DNA of 64,000 nt from Muribaculum sp. An289 (GTDB lineage: Bacteria > Bacteroidota > Bacteroidia > Bacteroidales > UBA932): contig NZ_NFIV01000006.1 in the NCBI RefSeq assembly GCF_002159555.1, forward strand, positions 124,001-188,000. The letters are read 5' to 3'. The position numbers and the translations under genes were made by a program. The notes below the pieces were generated by a model that ran no database searches, was not told the DNA's origin, and worked only from the letters and a program-made list of their open reading frames with translations. Numbering within the stretch: the first letter of the stretch is position 1; each line of letters starts with the position of its first letter. Of this stretch, positions 35,089-43,302 are shown piece after piece.

Positions 35089-36225
35089 TCATTTTTGGGA
35101 TTTTTCCTGCACACTGCCCGTGAGCATCCTTACGAATTTTATATGCGACAGGAATTTTGCGGCGAATACCCTTATCACCGTATACGACGGTATGGCAATG
35201 AGCATTCCGACCACTCCTCCCACATAGCCGGCCATAAGAAGGACGATGAAGATTTCGAGCGGGTGGGCCTTTACGCTGTTGGAATATATTATAGGTTGGA
35301 ATATGTAATTGTCAATGAGTTGCGCGAAGACGAAAATGGCTACAAGTATGGCCGTATATCCCCAGAAGCTGACATCTATCCCCATAGGGCTTGCCGAATA
35401 GTATTTCAGTATCAGGCCGAGGAAAGTGCCGATTACGCCTCCTGCGAATGGACCTACGTATGGAATGATGTTGAGAAGTCCGGTCATGAAGGCTATGCCG
35501 ACAGCCATGCTGAAAGTCAGGCCGGCAACGAAATGCAGTCCTATCGTGTTGATGAGCGCCACTCCGATGACTTCGATGATGAGCCCTATGAAATAGCGGC
35601 TGAGCAGTCTGTACATGTCTTCTATCGCCTCTCCCGTTTTCTGCGTGTATTTGTCGTTTACGAACGACAATATGATGTTTTTGAACATATTGTCATTGTT
35701 TATGAAGAAAAACGAGATGAACACGATGGCGAAAAGCCCTACGCCTATGTTGATGATTGTCCCTGCCGCAGAGCCTATGATTGAGGTGAAAGTGCTGACA
35801 TCGAGTATGTTGCCGAGATGGTGGAGCAGCGCTGACTCAATCTTGAAGTCTGGCCCGAGAGCCGGGAACGTCTCTATGAGGAATCTGTTAAGCTCCATAA
35901 GCGGAAGTTCTATGCTGGCGCCGGTAGTGCGCAGGTTGGACGTGTCGAAATTGACTATGACGTTGCTGATGATAGGGATAATGAAGGAAAACAGAGAAAG
36001 GAGCACCACGAGTACTGTCACTATCGACAGTATGGATGCCAGCCACTTGGGGAAAACGAATTTTCTTATGCGTATTTTCCTCAATGTCCTTGCTATCGGG
36101 GTTGCGACAAGTGAAAATACCGCAGCGAGCAGTATGTATGATATTACTTCCCTGAAGTACCAGCAGAATGCCCCTATCAGGGCAATGGATGCCGCTATGA
36201 TAATGTATTTTGCCAATCGTTCCAT
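35089..36225 (-). CDS. AI-2E family transporter / PerM-type permease
   Basis: A 378-residue inner-membrane protein with about eight hydrophobic segments. The conserved central and C-terminal motifs of the AI-2E/PerM family are visible: GLINTIGLHF-like sequence, MTGLLNIIPYVGPFAGG, GIDVSFWGYTAILVAIFVFAQLIDNYIFQPIIYS, and HPLEIFIVLLMAGYVGGVVGMLIAIP. Family members transport diverse small molecules or ions; the substrate here is unknown. The ATG at 36225 is chosen because it directly precedes the first membrane segment; the upstream open frame has no family similarity. It is divergent from the Ca2+-ATPase gene across 104 bp. Confidence 0.85.
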   Translation of the reverse strand: MERLAKYIIIAASIALIGAFCWYFREVISYILLAAVFSLVATPIARTLRKIRIRKFVFPKWLASILSIVTVLVVLLSLFSFIIPIISNVIVNFDTSNLRTTGASIELPLMELNRFLIETFPALGPDFKIESALLHHLGNILDVSTFTSIIGSAAGTIINIGVGLFAIVFISFFFINNDNMFKNIILSFVNDKYTQKTGEAIEDMYRLLSRYFIGLIIEVIGVALINTIGLHFVAGLTFSMAVGIAFMTGLLNIIPYVGPFAGGVIGTFLGLILKYYSASPMGIDVSFWGYTAILVAIFVFAQLIDNYIFQPIIYSNSVKAHPLEIFIVLLMAGYVGGVVGMLIAIPSYTVIRVFAAKFLSHIKFVRMLTGSVQEKSQK

Positions 36226-36251
36226 GTGACAAACATACGCAAAAATTTTCC

Positions 36252-36259
36252 TATTTTTG
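36252..36259 (+). promoter_or_regulatory. -7 box upstream of the P-type ATPase
   Basis: TATTTTTG fits TAnnTTTG, 70 nt before the start codon. No -33 box is clear. Confidence 0.4.
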
Positions 36260-36329
36260 CAAATTGTTGATTTTTTGTATGTTTTTTGCTGGACGGTGAA
36301 AGCATTTTGAAAACAGATTTTATAAAAAT

Positions 36330-39020
36330 ATGGAAAATTACAAAGGACTGACTCCCGAAGAAGTGGAAGCGAGCCGGGCGGAACATGGCAGCAACATTCT
36401 GACACCTCCCAAACGCAGACCGGTATGGCTGCAATTTCTGGACAAATTCAAGGACCCGATTATCAGGATACTTCTGATAGCGCTGCTCTTCTCTTTCGGA
36501 GTATCGGCCTATCATTATTTTGCCGAAGGGGCCGGGGCCAATGTGTTTTTCGAGCCTGCCGGGATTCTTGTCGCGATACTTCTCGCCACGCTTGTCGGCT
36601 TTATACTCGAACTCAGGGCGAACAAGGCTTTCGATGTACTGAACAAGGTCAATGACGACACTCCGGTGAAGGTATACCGGAGCGGCGAACTCGTGGAAGT
36701 GCCCAAGAAGGATGTGGTAGTAGGGGATATCGTGCTGCTCGAAACCGGTGAGGAAGTCCCGGCCGACGGGGAACTTCTCGAAGCGGTTTCGCTTTCCGTC
36801 AACGAGTCCACGCTTACAGGGGAGCCGCTTGCACGCAAAGGCGTTGAAGCCGATACTCCGCAGGGGCTTGAGGCGACATATCCTTACCACCATGTGATGA
36901 AAGGCACAACCGTCTCGGAGGGCCGCGGAGTGATGAGGGTCTTTGCCGTAGGCGATGCTTCGGAGTACGGGAAGGTCTATGTGGCTTCGCAAATCGACTC
37001 TTCGACGAGGACCCCGCTCAACCAGCAGCTTGACAGGCTGAGCAAGGTGATTTCCATAGCGAGTTATATTATCGCCGGACTTATCGTAGTCGGCCGGCTT
37101 GCGGTCTATTTTCTTGACGGCCAGCATTCCGGAGATGCGTTTTCGTGGAGCGGCTTCGGAAGTTACCTGTTGAATACTTTCATGATAGCCGTTACCCTGA
37201 TAGTGGTTTCCGTTCCGGAAGGCCTGCCTATGAGCGTAACCCTCAGCCTTGCGCTCAGTATGAAGAGGATGCTTGCCTCCAACAATCTTGTCAGGAAAAT
37301 ACATGCCTGCGAGACGATGGGCGCGGCTACCGTAATCTGTACCGACAAGACGGGAACGCTTACCCAGAACCGCATGACCGTGGCCGAGGCCAGGTTTCTT
37401 GTGGACGACAAGGTTCTGGTGGAACAAAGCATAGCGGCCAATTCCACGGCCCACATCAAGGAGGAGGACGGGAATGACAAGGTCATGGGAAATCCTACCG
37501 AAGGGGCTTTGCTCCTGTGGCTGAAATCACGCGGGGATGATCCGATGGCCCTGCGTGCCTCTTTCGAGGTATATGACCAGCTGACGTTTTCGACCGAAAG
37601 AAAATATATGGCGACAGTCGTGCGCCATGAAGGAAAATTGCGCCTTTTGATCAAAGGCGCTCCTGAAATAGTCCTCGGCCTGTGTACGGAGATTGCCGGA
37701 GGTGCCTCACGTGAAGAAATCCTGGAGATATTGAGGGGATGCCAGGCAAAGGCCATGAGGACCCTCGGTTTTGCCTATAAGGACATGGCGGCGGATGCGT
37801 ATCCGGAGGGGGCCCTCGATCCGAAATCCCCTGATACGGTCATCGGAGGTCTGACCTTCATAGGGCTGACGGCCATTTCCGACCCTGTCCGCCCTACTGT
37901 GCCGGCGGCAATCCGCAGCTGTATCGATGCCGGCATAGATGTGAAGATGGTGACGGGGGACACCTCGGTTACGGCGGCCGAAATAGGCCGTCAGGTGGGG
38001 CTTGTCCCGGAAGACGTGACTCTCGAACAGATACAGAGCGGCTTTGACGGCAACGGCAGGAGATTCCAGATTACGGGGCCTGAATTCGCCGCATTGTCGG
38101 ATGAGGAACTGGAGGCCTGTGTCTCGGATTTGAAGGTTATATCCCGGGCCCGTCCTTTGGACAAGGAGAGACTGGTGAAGACCCTCCAGAAAAAGGGAGA
38201 GGTGGTAGCCGTGACCGGGGACGGAACCAACGATGCTCCTGCCCTGAATGCGGCTCAGGTGGGATTGTCCATGGGAGACGGGACTTCAGTTGCCAAGGAA
38301 GCCAGTGACATAACAATCCTGGACAATTCTTTCGACAGCATTGTGAATGCCGTAGTATGGGGCCGTTCCCTTTACAAGAACATCCAGCGTTTCATACTCT
38401 TCCAGCTTACCATCAACGTGGTTGCCTCGTTGATTGTGCTTATCGGCGCCTTCATCGGCGAACAGTCCCCGCTGACTGTCACGCAGATGCTTTGGGTGAA
38501 CCTCATAATGGATACCTTTGCGGCCATCGCGCTTGCTTCGCTTCCTCCGACAAGGGATGTCCTGAAAGAGAAGCCGCGCCGCAGGAGCGATTTCATCATA
38601 AGCAGGAATATGGCAGCGCTGATTTTCGGAGTGGGCGCGGCTTTCGTGGCGGTGCTGATGTGGCTGCTGCTGTATTTCAGGAATGACGGCGACGGCCTTA
38701 CCACTTACGAACTTTCCATGTTCTTCACTGCCTTTGTGATGTTACAGTTATGGAACATGTTCAATGTAAAGGCGTTCATGACGGGAAAATCCGCTTTTTC
38801 ACACCTGTTTTCATCGAAAGGTTTTATCTGGATGGTCGTCGTGATACTTGCGGGCCAGATACTTATAACGACTTTCGGCGGCGAAATGTTTTCTGTAGTC
38901 CCTATCAGGCCTTTGGACTGGCTGAAGATTGTAGGGCTTACCTCGGCGGTTCTTTGGGTAGGGGAGATTGCTCGGCTTTTCTCTTCAATCGGAACTTCCC
39001 GCTCCCGAGGTTGCAGATGA
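36330..39020 (+). CDS. Calcium-translocating P-type ATPase (PMCA/SERCA-like)
   Basis: An 896-residue P2-type ATPase. The actuator motif TGEP is at 163-166. The membrane motif PEGLP at 296-300 is typical of calcium pumps. The phosphorylated Asp339 lies in DKTGTLT, followed by KGAPE (nucleotide domain) and GDGTNDAPALNAA (hinge). The last third has about six membrane segments. By family it exports Ca2+ or Mn2+ from the cytoplasm using ATP; the exact ion is not provable here. No calmodulin-binding tail is seen. The last 83 bp overlap the convergent gene at 38938. Confidence 0.9.
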   Translation: MENYKGLTPEEVEASRAEHGSNILTPPKRRPVWLQFLDKFKDPIIRILLIALLFSFGVSAYHYFAEGAGANVFFEPAGILVAILLATLVGFILELRANKAFDVLNKVNDDTPVKVYRSGELVEVPKKDVVVGDIVLLETGEEVPADGELLEAVSLSVNESTLTGEPLARKGVEADTPQGLEATYPYHHVMKGTTVSEGRGVMRVFAVGDASEYGKVYVASQIDSSTRTPLNQQLDRLSKVISIASYIIAGLIVVGRLAVYFLDGQHSGDAFSWSGFGSYLLNTFMIAVTLIVVSVPEGLPMSVTLSLALSMKRMLASNNLVRKIHACETMGAATVICTDKTGTLTQNRMTVAEARFLVDDKVLVEQSIAANSTAHIKEEDGNDKVMGNPTEGALLLWLKSRGDDPMALRASFEVYDQLTFSTERKYMATVVRHEGKLRLLIKGAPEIVLGLCTEIAGGASREEILEILRGCQAKAMRTLGFAYKDMAADAYPEGALDPKSPDTVIGGLTFIGLTAISDPVRPTVPAAIRSCIDAGIDVKMVTGDTSVTAAEIGRQVGLVPEDVTLEQIQSGFDGNGRRFQITGPEFAALSDEELEACVSDLKVISRARPLDKERLVKTLQKKGEVVAVTGDGTNDAPALNAAQVGLSMGDGTSVAKEASDITILDNSFDSIVNAVVWGRSLYKNIQRFILFQLTINVVASLIVLIGAFIGEQSPLTVTQMLWVNLIMDTFAAIALASLPPTRDVLKEKPRRRSDFIISRNMAALIFGVGAAFVAVLMWLLLYFRNDGDGLTTYELSMFFTAFVMLQLWNMFNVKAFMTGKSAFSHLFSSKGFIWMVVVILAGQILITTFGGEMFSVVPIRPLDWLKIVGLTSAVLWVGEIARLFSSIGTSRSRGCR

Positions 39021-39837
39021 TATATGCATCGGGGTCATTGCCGATGATTTCCGTTGCGGACTTTTCAGAGAGCCTTTTCATGGGCTCTCTTTTGTTTTCG
39101 CTTACGATGAAAGACTGCGGCGGCGTGACGTTTTCGAATGCGAAGCCAAGGGTTTCGTAAACCCTCCCGTCCGACCATTCGAGGTCGGCGTAGCTCATTA
39201 TGTCGTCAGGTGCCGTCTCCGCTATGAATGCGTTCAGCGATTTTCCCATGCCCCCGGCGATACGTATTCCGGGAAGGGATGCGTACCTTATCCATTCGTA
39301 TGATGAGACCGTACCTTCCGGCTTCTGCCATCTGCGTGCTCCGGAAAATGTGGATACCGCTATGAGCCGTCCCTCCTGTGAAAACGTTCCGTAGCGGTAT
39401 TTGCATTTGGAACTCCCGTAACTGTGGTATCTGTCGAGAAAATCATCGGCTTCCGGCCCGGTTATGCGCCTTACCGTGCATTTCCTCCCCATTATCTGTT
39501 CGAAATGCGATATTCGTGCTTTTATCCTGAGCCTGATGTTCCCGTTTTCCCTGTACCATCTGTCCTCGTATATGACGGCGGCATCCATGGATTTCCGCAA
39601 ATGGCCCACGAAGGAAAGGATGGCGTCCGACCTTATCTGTGCCGCGAAGATTTCCCCTCTTTCGGTCTTCGGAGGCCTCGGGACAATCAGGAATCCGCAT
39701 CGTCCGTCTCCGGCCTCCATGTTCCGGAAGGTGCAGGTGGCAAGCGCATATTCGGGAAAATCCCGCAAGGGACGTGTTATTTCCGTTTCCTTGCAGGCTT
39801 CCCGTAAAAATCCTATGGCTTCATCGCTGAAATTCAT
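38938..39837 (-). CDS. Uncharacterised protein with GNAT-like / phage-associated domain
   Basis: 299 residues of unclear family. The region CTVRRITGPEADDFLDRYHSYGSSK (about 118-142) and the later SYEWIRYASLPGIRIAGGMGKSLNAFI, MSYADLEWSDGRVYETLGF resemble the small acyltransferase-like domain (GNAT or Mom-like) seen in phage-associated proteins, where the strand-helix run before YxxLGF binds a substrate. The N-terminal third (MNFSDEAIGFLREACKE) is unique. The ATG at 39837 is chosen as the first start followed by conserved-looking sequence. It overlaps the end of the Ca2+-ATPase by 83 bp on the opposite strand. Function unknown. Confidence 0.55.
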   Translation of the reverse strand: MNFSDEAIGFLREACKETEITRPLRDFPEYALATCTFRNMEAGDGRCGFLIVPRPPKTERGEIFAAQIRSDAILSFVGHLRKSMDAAVIYEDRWYRENGNIRLRIKARISHFEQIMGRKCTVRRITGPEADDFLDRYHSYGSSKCKYRYGTFSQEGRLIAVSTFSGARRWQKPEGTVSSYEWIRYASLPGIRIAGGMGKSLNAFIAETAPDDIMSYADLEWSDGRVYETLGFAFENVTPPQSFIVSENKREPMKRLSEKSATEIIGNDPDAYIICNLGSGKFRLKRKAEQSPLPKEPPR

Positions 39838-40266
39838 TGTCTTTCTTCTCCAGAATGGTTTTAATGCCGCGCAATTTAGAAAATAAAATGTAAATGTCAA
39901 AAAACTGGCGGCGGATTTTGCCTGCTTGTTTCGCACTGGAATTTTTCACCCCATATCCATGAGGTGGTTTTTGAAATTACTGACAATCAGTGTGTTATAA
40001 AAATGCGAGCTGTCTTTGGGTACTTTCCGATGTACCCAAGCGTAGGAGTGATTTTGGTAAAATATTGAATATCAATACGTTGTAAGAATGATGGCTGGCT
40101 GTGAAGTTGGAAAATATGCCGGCATTTTCTGGCGCGGAAATACAGGTTCCCAGGCCTCCCGGAAAAAGTGTCCCGTCCTGAAAAAGGTTTACCTGTCCCG
40201 CCAAAAAATTGCAAAATGTCATATTTTTTTGTATTTTGCAACAATCGTTTTTAATCAATTGGAGTT
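39838..40266. other. 429-bp gap with palindromic element
   Basis: No gene seen. Most of the stretch is palindromic element copy C (39942-40114). The last 50 bp include an AT-rich run ending in GTATTTTGC, a poor -7-like box for the small gene at 40267. Confidence 0.7.
39942..40114. repeat. Palindromic intergenic element, copy C
   Basis: A 173-bp imperfect palindrome from TTTTTCACCCCATATCCA to TGGCTGGCTGTGAAGTTGGAAAA. Dyads TGACAATCA (39981-39989) and TGAATATCA (40066-40074) are 85 bp apart. The tip stem TTGGGTAC (40016-40023) / GTACCCAA (40032-40039) has an 8-nt loop. Against copy A the stem has a compensatory change: G-C becomes A-T at the seventh pair. Confidence 0.8.
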
Positions 40267-40662
40267 ATGAAAATCATGAAATTGTTCAATGACCGGGCAA
40301 TGGGGTTTTTCTCCATAGGTGCTTTATTCGGACTTTTGCTTTGCATGAGGAGTGAAGGCCTGCATGTTTTAAATATCGTCATGTGGGTCGTGGCCGGATT
40401 GTTCCTGCTGCTGTTCCTTGTAAGGATGTTTGTCCTGTTGTTTGGCAAGGAAGCAAGATTCCTGGCAATGAAAGACAGTGGAACGGGACTGGAAAGATTC
40501 GCCTTTCCTGCCATACTGCTGCTTTTCACTGTCGAGTTTTATTGCAGGGAAAATATGACGGCGGCCGTAGTGGCGCTCATCCTTTTCGTCCTGTCTTTGC
40601 TCGGGACTATATTGCTGGCAATCAAGGATTCTTCGGAGTCGCGGAATCAGCCTGAAAAATAA
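40267..40662 (+). CDS. Small membrane protein of unknown function, paralogue 1
   Basis: 131 residues with four hydrophobic segments (about 12-27, 33-57, 78-92, 98-118) and a charged tail. No known family is recognised. It is clearly related to the frame at 45929-46274: shared WVVAGLFLLLFLVR-like, GKEARFLAMKD-like, FPAILLLFTVEF-like and VALILFVL-like segments. It stands between palindromic elements C and F, just past the end of the minus-strand Xus operon. Start is the ATG at 40267; a second ATG lies 12 bp downstream. Possibly an inner-membrane accessory protein, but no role can be given. Confidence 0.65.
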   Translation: MKIMKLFNDRAMGFFSIGALFGLLLCMRSEGLHVLNIVMWVVAGLFLLLFLVRMFVLLFGKEARFLAMKDSGTGLERFAFPAILLLFTVEFYCRENMTAAVVALILFVLSLLGTILLAIKDSSESRNQPEK

Positions 40663-40738
40663 CCATGCCCACCTTCTTTGAAGCACGCCCCGACTTAATC
40701 TGAGTGTGCTGTTTTGTGCTGATGTACAGTGTTTTATC

Positions 40739-40856
40739 GTTGTAATAATATTTTATGAATGTGGATTTCAAAGGGTTCCGAACCCCTTGAAATCCACGGT
40801 AATTTTCGGTGCTCTCTTTATAAGTTATTGATTCATAATATCTTACAATTGGAAAA
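40739..40856. repeat. Palindromic intergenic element F
   Basis: GTGGATTTCAAAGGGTT (40761-40777) and AACCCCTTGAAATCCAC (40781-40797) form a 17-position stem with one mismatch and a 3-nt loop. The outer flanks TTGTAATAATATTTTATGAAT and ATTCATAATATCTTACAA are inverted copies, with a TTATTGATT motif as in the other elements. It lies downstream of the Xus operon stop, so it could also act as its terminator, but no T-run follows. Confidence 0.55.
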
Positions 40857-40876
40857 ATTAAATCGGGGTGTGCCCG

Positions 40877-41857
40877 TCATTTTTTCAATCTTCTAAGCCA
40901 CAGCCAATAGCCTGTCAGGGGAAGTGTGCCTCCGATGAGGGCGGCTATGAAATAAAGTATCTTGCTCCAGATTCCGCCCCATGTGCCGGTGTGCAGTGAG
41001 AATATCAGGCCTTTCAGTTGGCCCGGTTCCGCGCCTGCGACTGCATAGAACGCCTCGCGGTACCAGCCGAAAGACCATGTAAGGCCGGTGAGGGCCATGA
41101 CAAGGAGCAAAATCAGGCTGTAGAATCCCAATGAAACGTGGCTGTCGTAAAGAAAACGTTTCCAGCCCTTGGTGCATGAGAGGCCGAGCCTTGCGCGGAG
41201 CATCCGGGAACCTTTGGGCAGCCAAATCGCAAGACCGCTGATCAGGATTACGACCATCAGCAATGTACTTATGCCGACAATGGTTTTCCCGACAGTCTTT
41301 TCTCCCTTGGCTGCCGGTATGTCCATCAGCCATCGGTGCAGTTGGCGTACCGCTGTGAAAAATCCGCTTCTTTCCACCCAGCCGTTGATTTCGCCAGTAT
41401 AGGGATTTACGCTCAGGGCCTTTCTTCCGCCGCCCTTGAATGTAACCATTGCGCAACCGTTTTCCCTGTCCGGAAGCCTGACGTTTGCCACCTCGGTCCG
41501 CTTTGCCACTCCCGCTGACCCGGCTGTTTCCGGCAGCCCGGCCACCTCGGCCCGGGCGCTTGCTTCGGCCCGCCTGTCGCCGTCGGCGCCGGAAACGGCG
41601 TTATCAGGGGCAGGCATGCCAGGAGCTCCGTCCGCACCTGGAACAACGGCGCCCGAGGCATTGAGAGCTTTTGCTATTTCCTCACCGGACATCATTGCGG
41701 AGCCCTCGGGAACTTCACATCTGTATAGATGCGGGTGCGCAAGTGCGAGAATTTCCTTTTCGAAAACGAGGATTGCCCCGGTAAGGCAGGTTATGCTGAT
41801 AATCAGCCCTATCGGGACGGAAATCCACAGGTGTATTTTCCTGAAAAAACGTCTCAT
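40877..41857 (-). CDS. xusC: PepSY-associated membrane protein, XusC-like
   Basis: A 326-residue inner-membrane protein. The first segment reads [22 protein letters not shown], the typical PepSY-TM start. Then come FEKEILA, a PepSY domain with SVNPYTGEI (about 150) and RQLHRWLM (about 170). The last segments are [43 protein letters not shown] and [12 protein letters not shown]. PepSY-TM proteins are thought to act as siderophore or ferric reductases/transport aids at the inner membrane. About 60 residues of Ala/Gly/Pro-rich sequence (DNA about 41473-41662) are inserted between the first segment and the PepSY domain. It overlaps the DUF4374 gene by 4 bp (ATGA). Confidence 0.75.
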   Translation of the reverse strand: MRRFFRKIHLWISVPIGLIISITCLTGAILVFEKEILALAHPHLYRCEVPEGSAMMSGEEIAKALNASGAVVPGADGAPGMPAPDNAVSGADGDRRAEASARAEVAGLPETAGSAGVAKRTEVANVRLPDRENGCAMVTFKGGGRKALSVNPYTGEINGWVERSGFFTAVRQLHRWLMDIPAAKGEKTVGKTIVGISTLLMVVILISGLAIWLPKGSRMLRARLGLSCTKGWKRFLYDSHVSLGFYSLILLLVMALTGLTWSFGWYREAFYAVAGAEPGQLKGLIFSLHTGTWGGIWSKILYFIAALIGGTLPLTGYWLWLRRLKK

Positions 41858-43245
41858 TTTTGTACTTTCAGTTTTCCTGCGCGGCTTATCGCATCGGCCT
41901 CTACCGACAGTCCCTTGCTTGCCTGTCCTGTCCTTGCATCGATTTTATAGAATGCCGGACGTTCTCCGCCGGTTACGGTCACCGCGATATAGATGTTGCC
42001 GCCCTCGCTGTAAGGCTCGCCTCCGAAACCAGCAAGGTCGTCCGGCAGGCCGGTTACAGGGGTGATGCTCCTGTCTTCACCCTTGAATATGGCAAGCTCG
42101 TTCGTGTTGGCGTTGCGGCCGTCGTTTATCATGCTCTCCACCCCGTCCTTGTAAAGCTGAAGAAGGAAATAATCTTCGGTAATGTGCCAGCATCTGAAGA
42201 TAGGATGTCCCGTCCCGAGTTCTTCAATATTTACGTAATATGAAGGGTCGAATTCCGTTTCCCCGGCCTTGATGCGGACTACTCCCGAAGGAAGCGTGCC
42301 GGTGACTTTCTTCAAGTCGGAAGTGGAGACGGCCGTGCGCCCGTAACCTGGTGAAAATACATAAAGGTCTCCGTTGCCGGCTGCCCAGATGGTCTGATAG
42401 TACTGGCTCCTCATACGCCCGCTTGCAAAACCGATTTTTCCTGTTCTCGCTATTACTGGAGTTTCGTCGAAACTGTCCCCGCTGTAGATTGCCACGAAGG
42501 CCGAATCAGGGAACTGGGTGGACGGTATTACTCCGGCCGTGTAGCTCCCGCTTCCCTGCCCGCCGTCTTGCGTGGTTACGAGTTCGGGGTCGGTCACTTT
42601 GTCGGGCCATTGTCCGATGCCGTACTTGCTCATTCCCATAGGGACTACGGAGGTGTAAAGTTTTCCGTTAGCCTCCACGAAGCCGGCAAAGGTCACTTTC
42701 TCCCCGTTGCCGAGGTAATTCTCGGCATTTGTCGAGCTTTCGTACTGTGAGCCGTCGTTGGCGTTCAGGTAGTTGAACAGCAGGGCCTGTGCTATGTTGC
42801 CTTCTTCGTCGGTGGTGTTGGAATCCCCGGTGGATGCGGTGATTACGTTTTCACCCCAAAGCCCGTATGTGGTAATCCTGTTGAATTCGTAGATGTATTT
42901 TTCTTCCGGAAGTCCGCTCGCGTTCAGATAATATGATGCGCCCGTGCCGCTTCCTCCGTCATTGTAGGCGAGGGAAAATACATAGTTCATGTCTTTGTAA
43001 ATCCAGTATGTGCCCCCGATTACTTCGGTGCCTGAATTGCGGGTGGTCACTTCGCCCGAATCCAGAGTTTCCGATGTTATGAGATAACTCACGCCGTCTA
43101 CCTGAGCCGCAATGACATACAGTTCTTCGGCATCGGTCGGGTTTTCCGGCCCTTCATTGATGTTCCCTTTTTCGCAGGAACTTGCCGCAAGCGCCGCTGT
43201 CAGGACGAGGGACGCTGAAATCCCTTTAAAAATAATTTTCTTCAT
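41854..43245 (-). CDS. xusB: DUF4374 surface lipoprotein, XusB-like
   Basis: A 463-residue lipoprotein with a signal peptide ending in ASSC. The rest fits DUF4374: [19 protein letters not shown], the interior [21 protein letters not shown], and repeated beta-propeller-like strands such as [24 protein letters not shown] and [12 protein letters not shown]. In Bacteroides thetaiotaomicron the homologous XusB is a surface-exposed lipoprotein that captures enterobactin-type siderophores. It lies between the TonB receptor and the PepSY gene, the XusABC order. Coupled to xusC by an ATGA overlap. The exact siderophore is not predictable. Confidence 0.78.
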   Translation of the reverse strand: MKKIIFKGISASLVLTAALAASSCEKGNINEGPENPTDAEELYVIAAQVDGVSYLITSETLDSGEVTTRNSGTEVIGGTYWIYKDMNYVFSLAYNDGGSGTGASYYLNASGLPEEKYIYEFNRITTYGLWGENVITASTGDSNTTDEEGNIAQALLFNYLNANDGSQYESSTNAENYLGNGEKVTFAGFVEANGKLYTSVVPMGMSKYGIGQWPDKVTDPELVTTQDGGQGSGSYTAGVIPSTQFPDSAFVAIYSGDSFDETPVIARTGKIGFASGRMRSQYYQTIWAAGNGDLYVFSPGYGRTAVSTSDLKKVTGTLPSGVVRIKAGETEFDPSYYVNIEELGTGHPIFRCWHITEDYFLLQLYKDGVESMINDGRNANTNELAIFKGEDRSITPVTGLPDDLAGFGGEPYSEGGNIYIAVTVTGGERPAFYKIDARTGQASKGLSVEADAISRAGKLKVQK

Positions 43246-43302
43246 TTTCCTTATGCTTTTAATTATTGTTTTTCTGAAAAATCTTTATTTGTCTTTTGAT
43301 AG

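Noticed and set aside
40739-40856. Element F as plain terminator of the Xus operon
   Set aside because: The stem is strong but no T-run follows on the minus strand, and outer inverted arms resemble the intergenic elements; a terminator role is possible but not shown.
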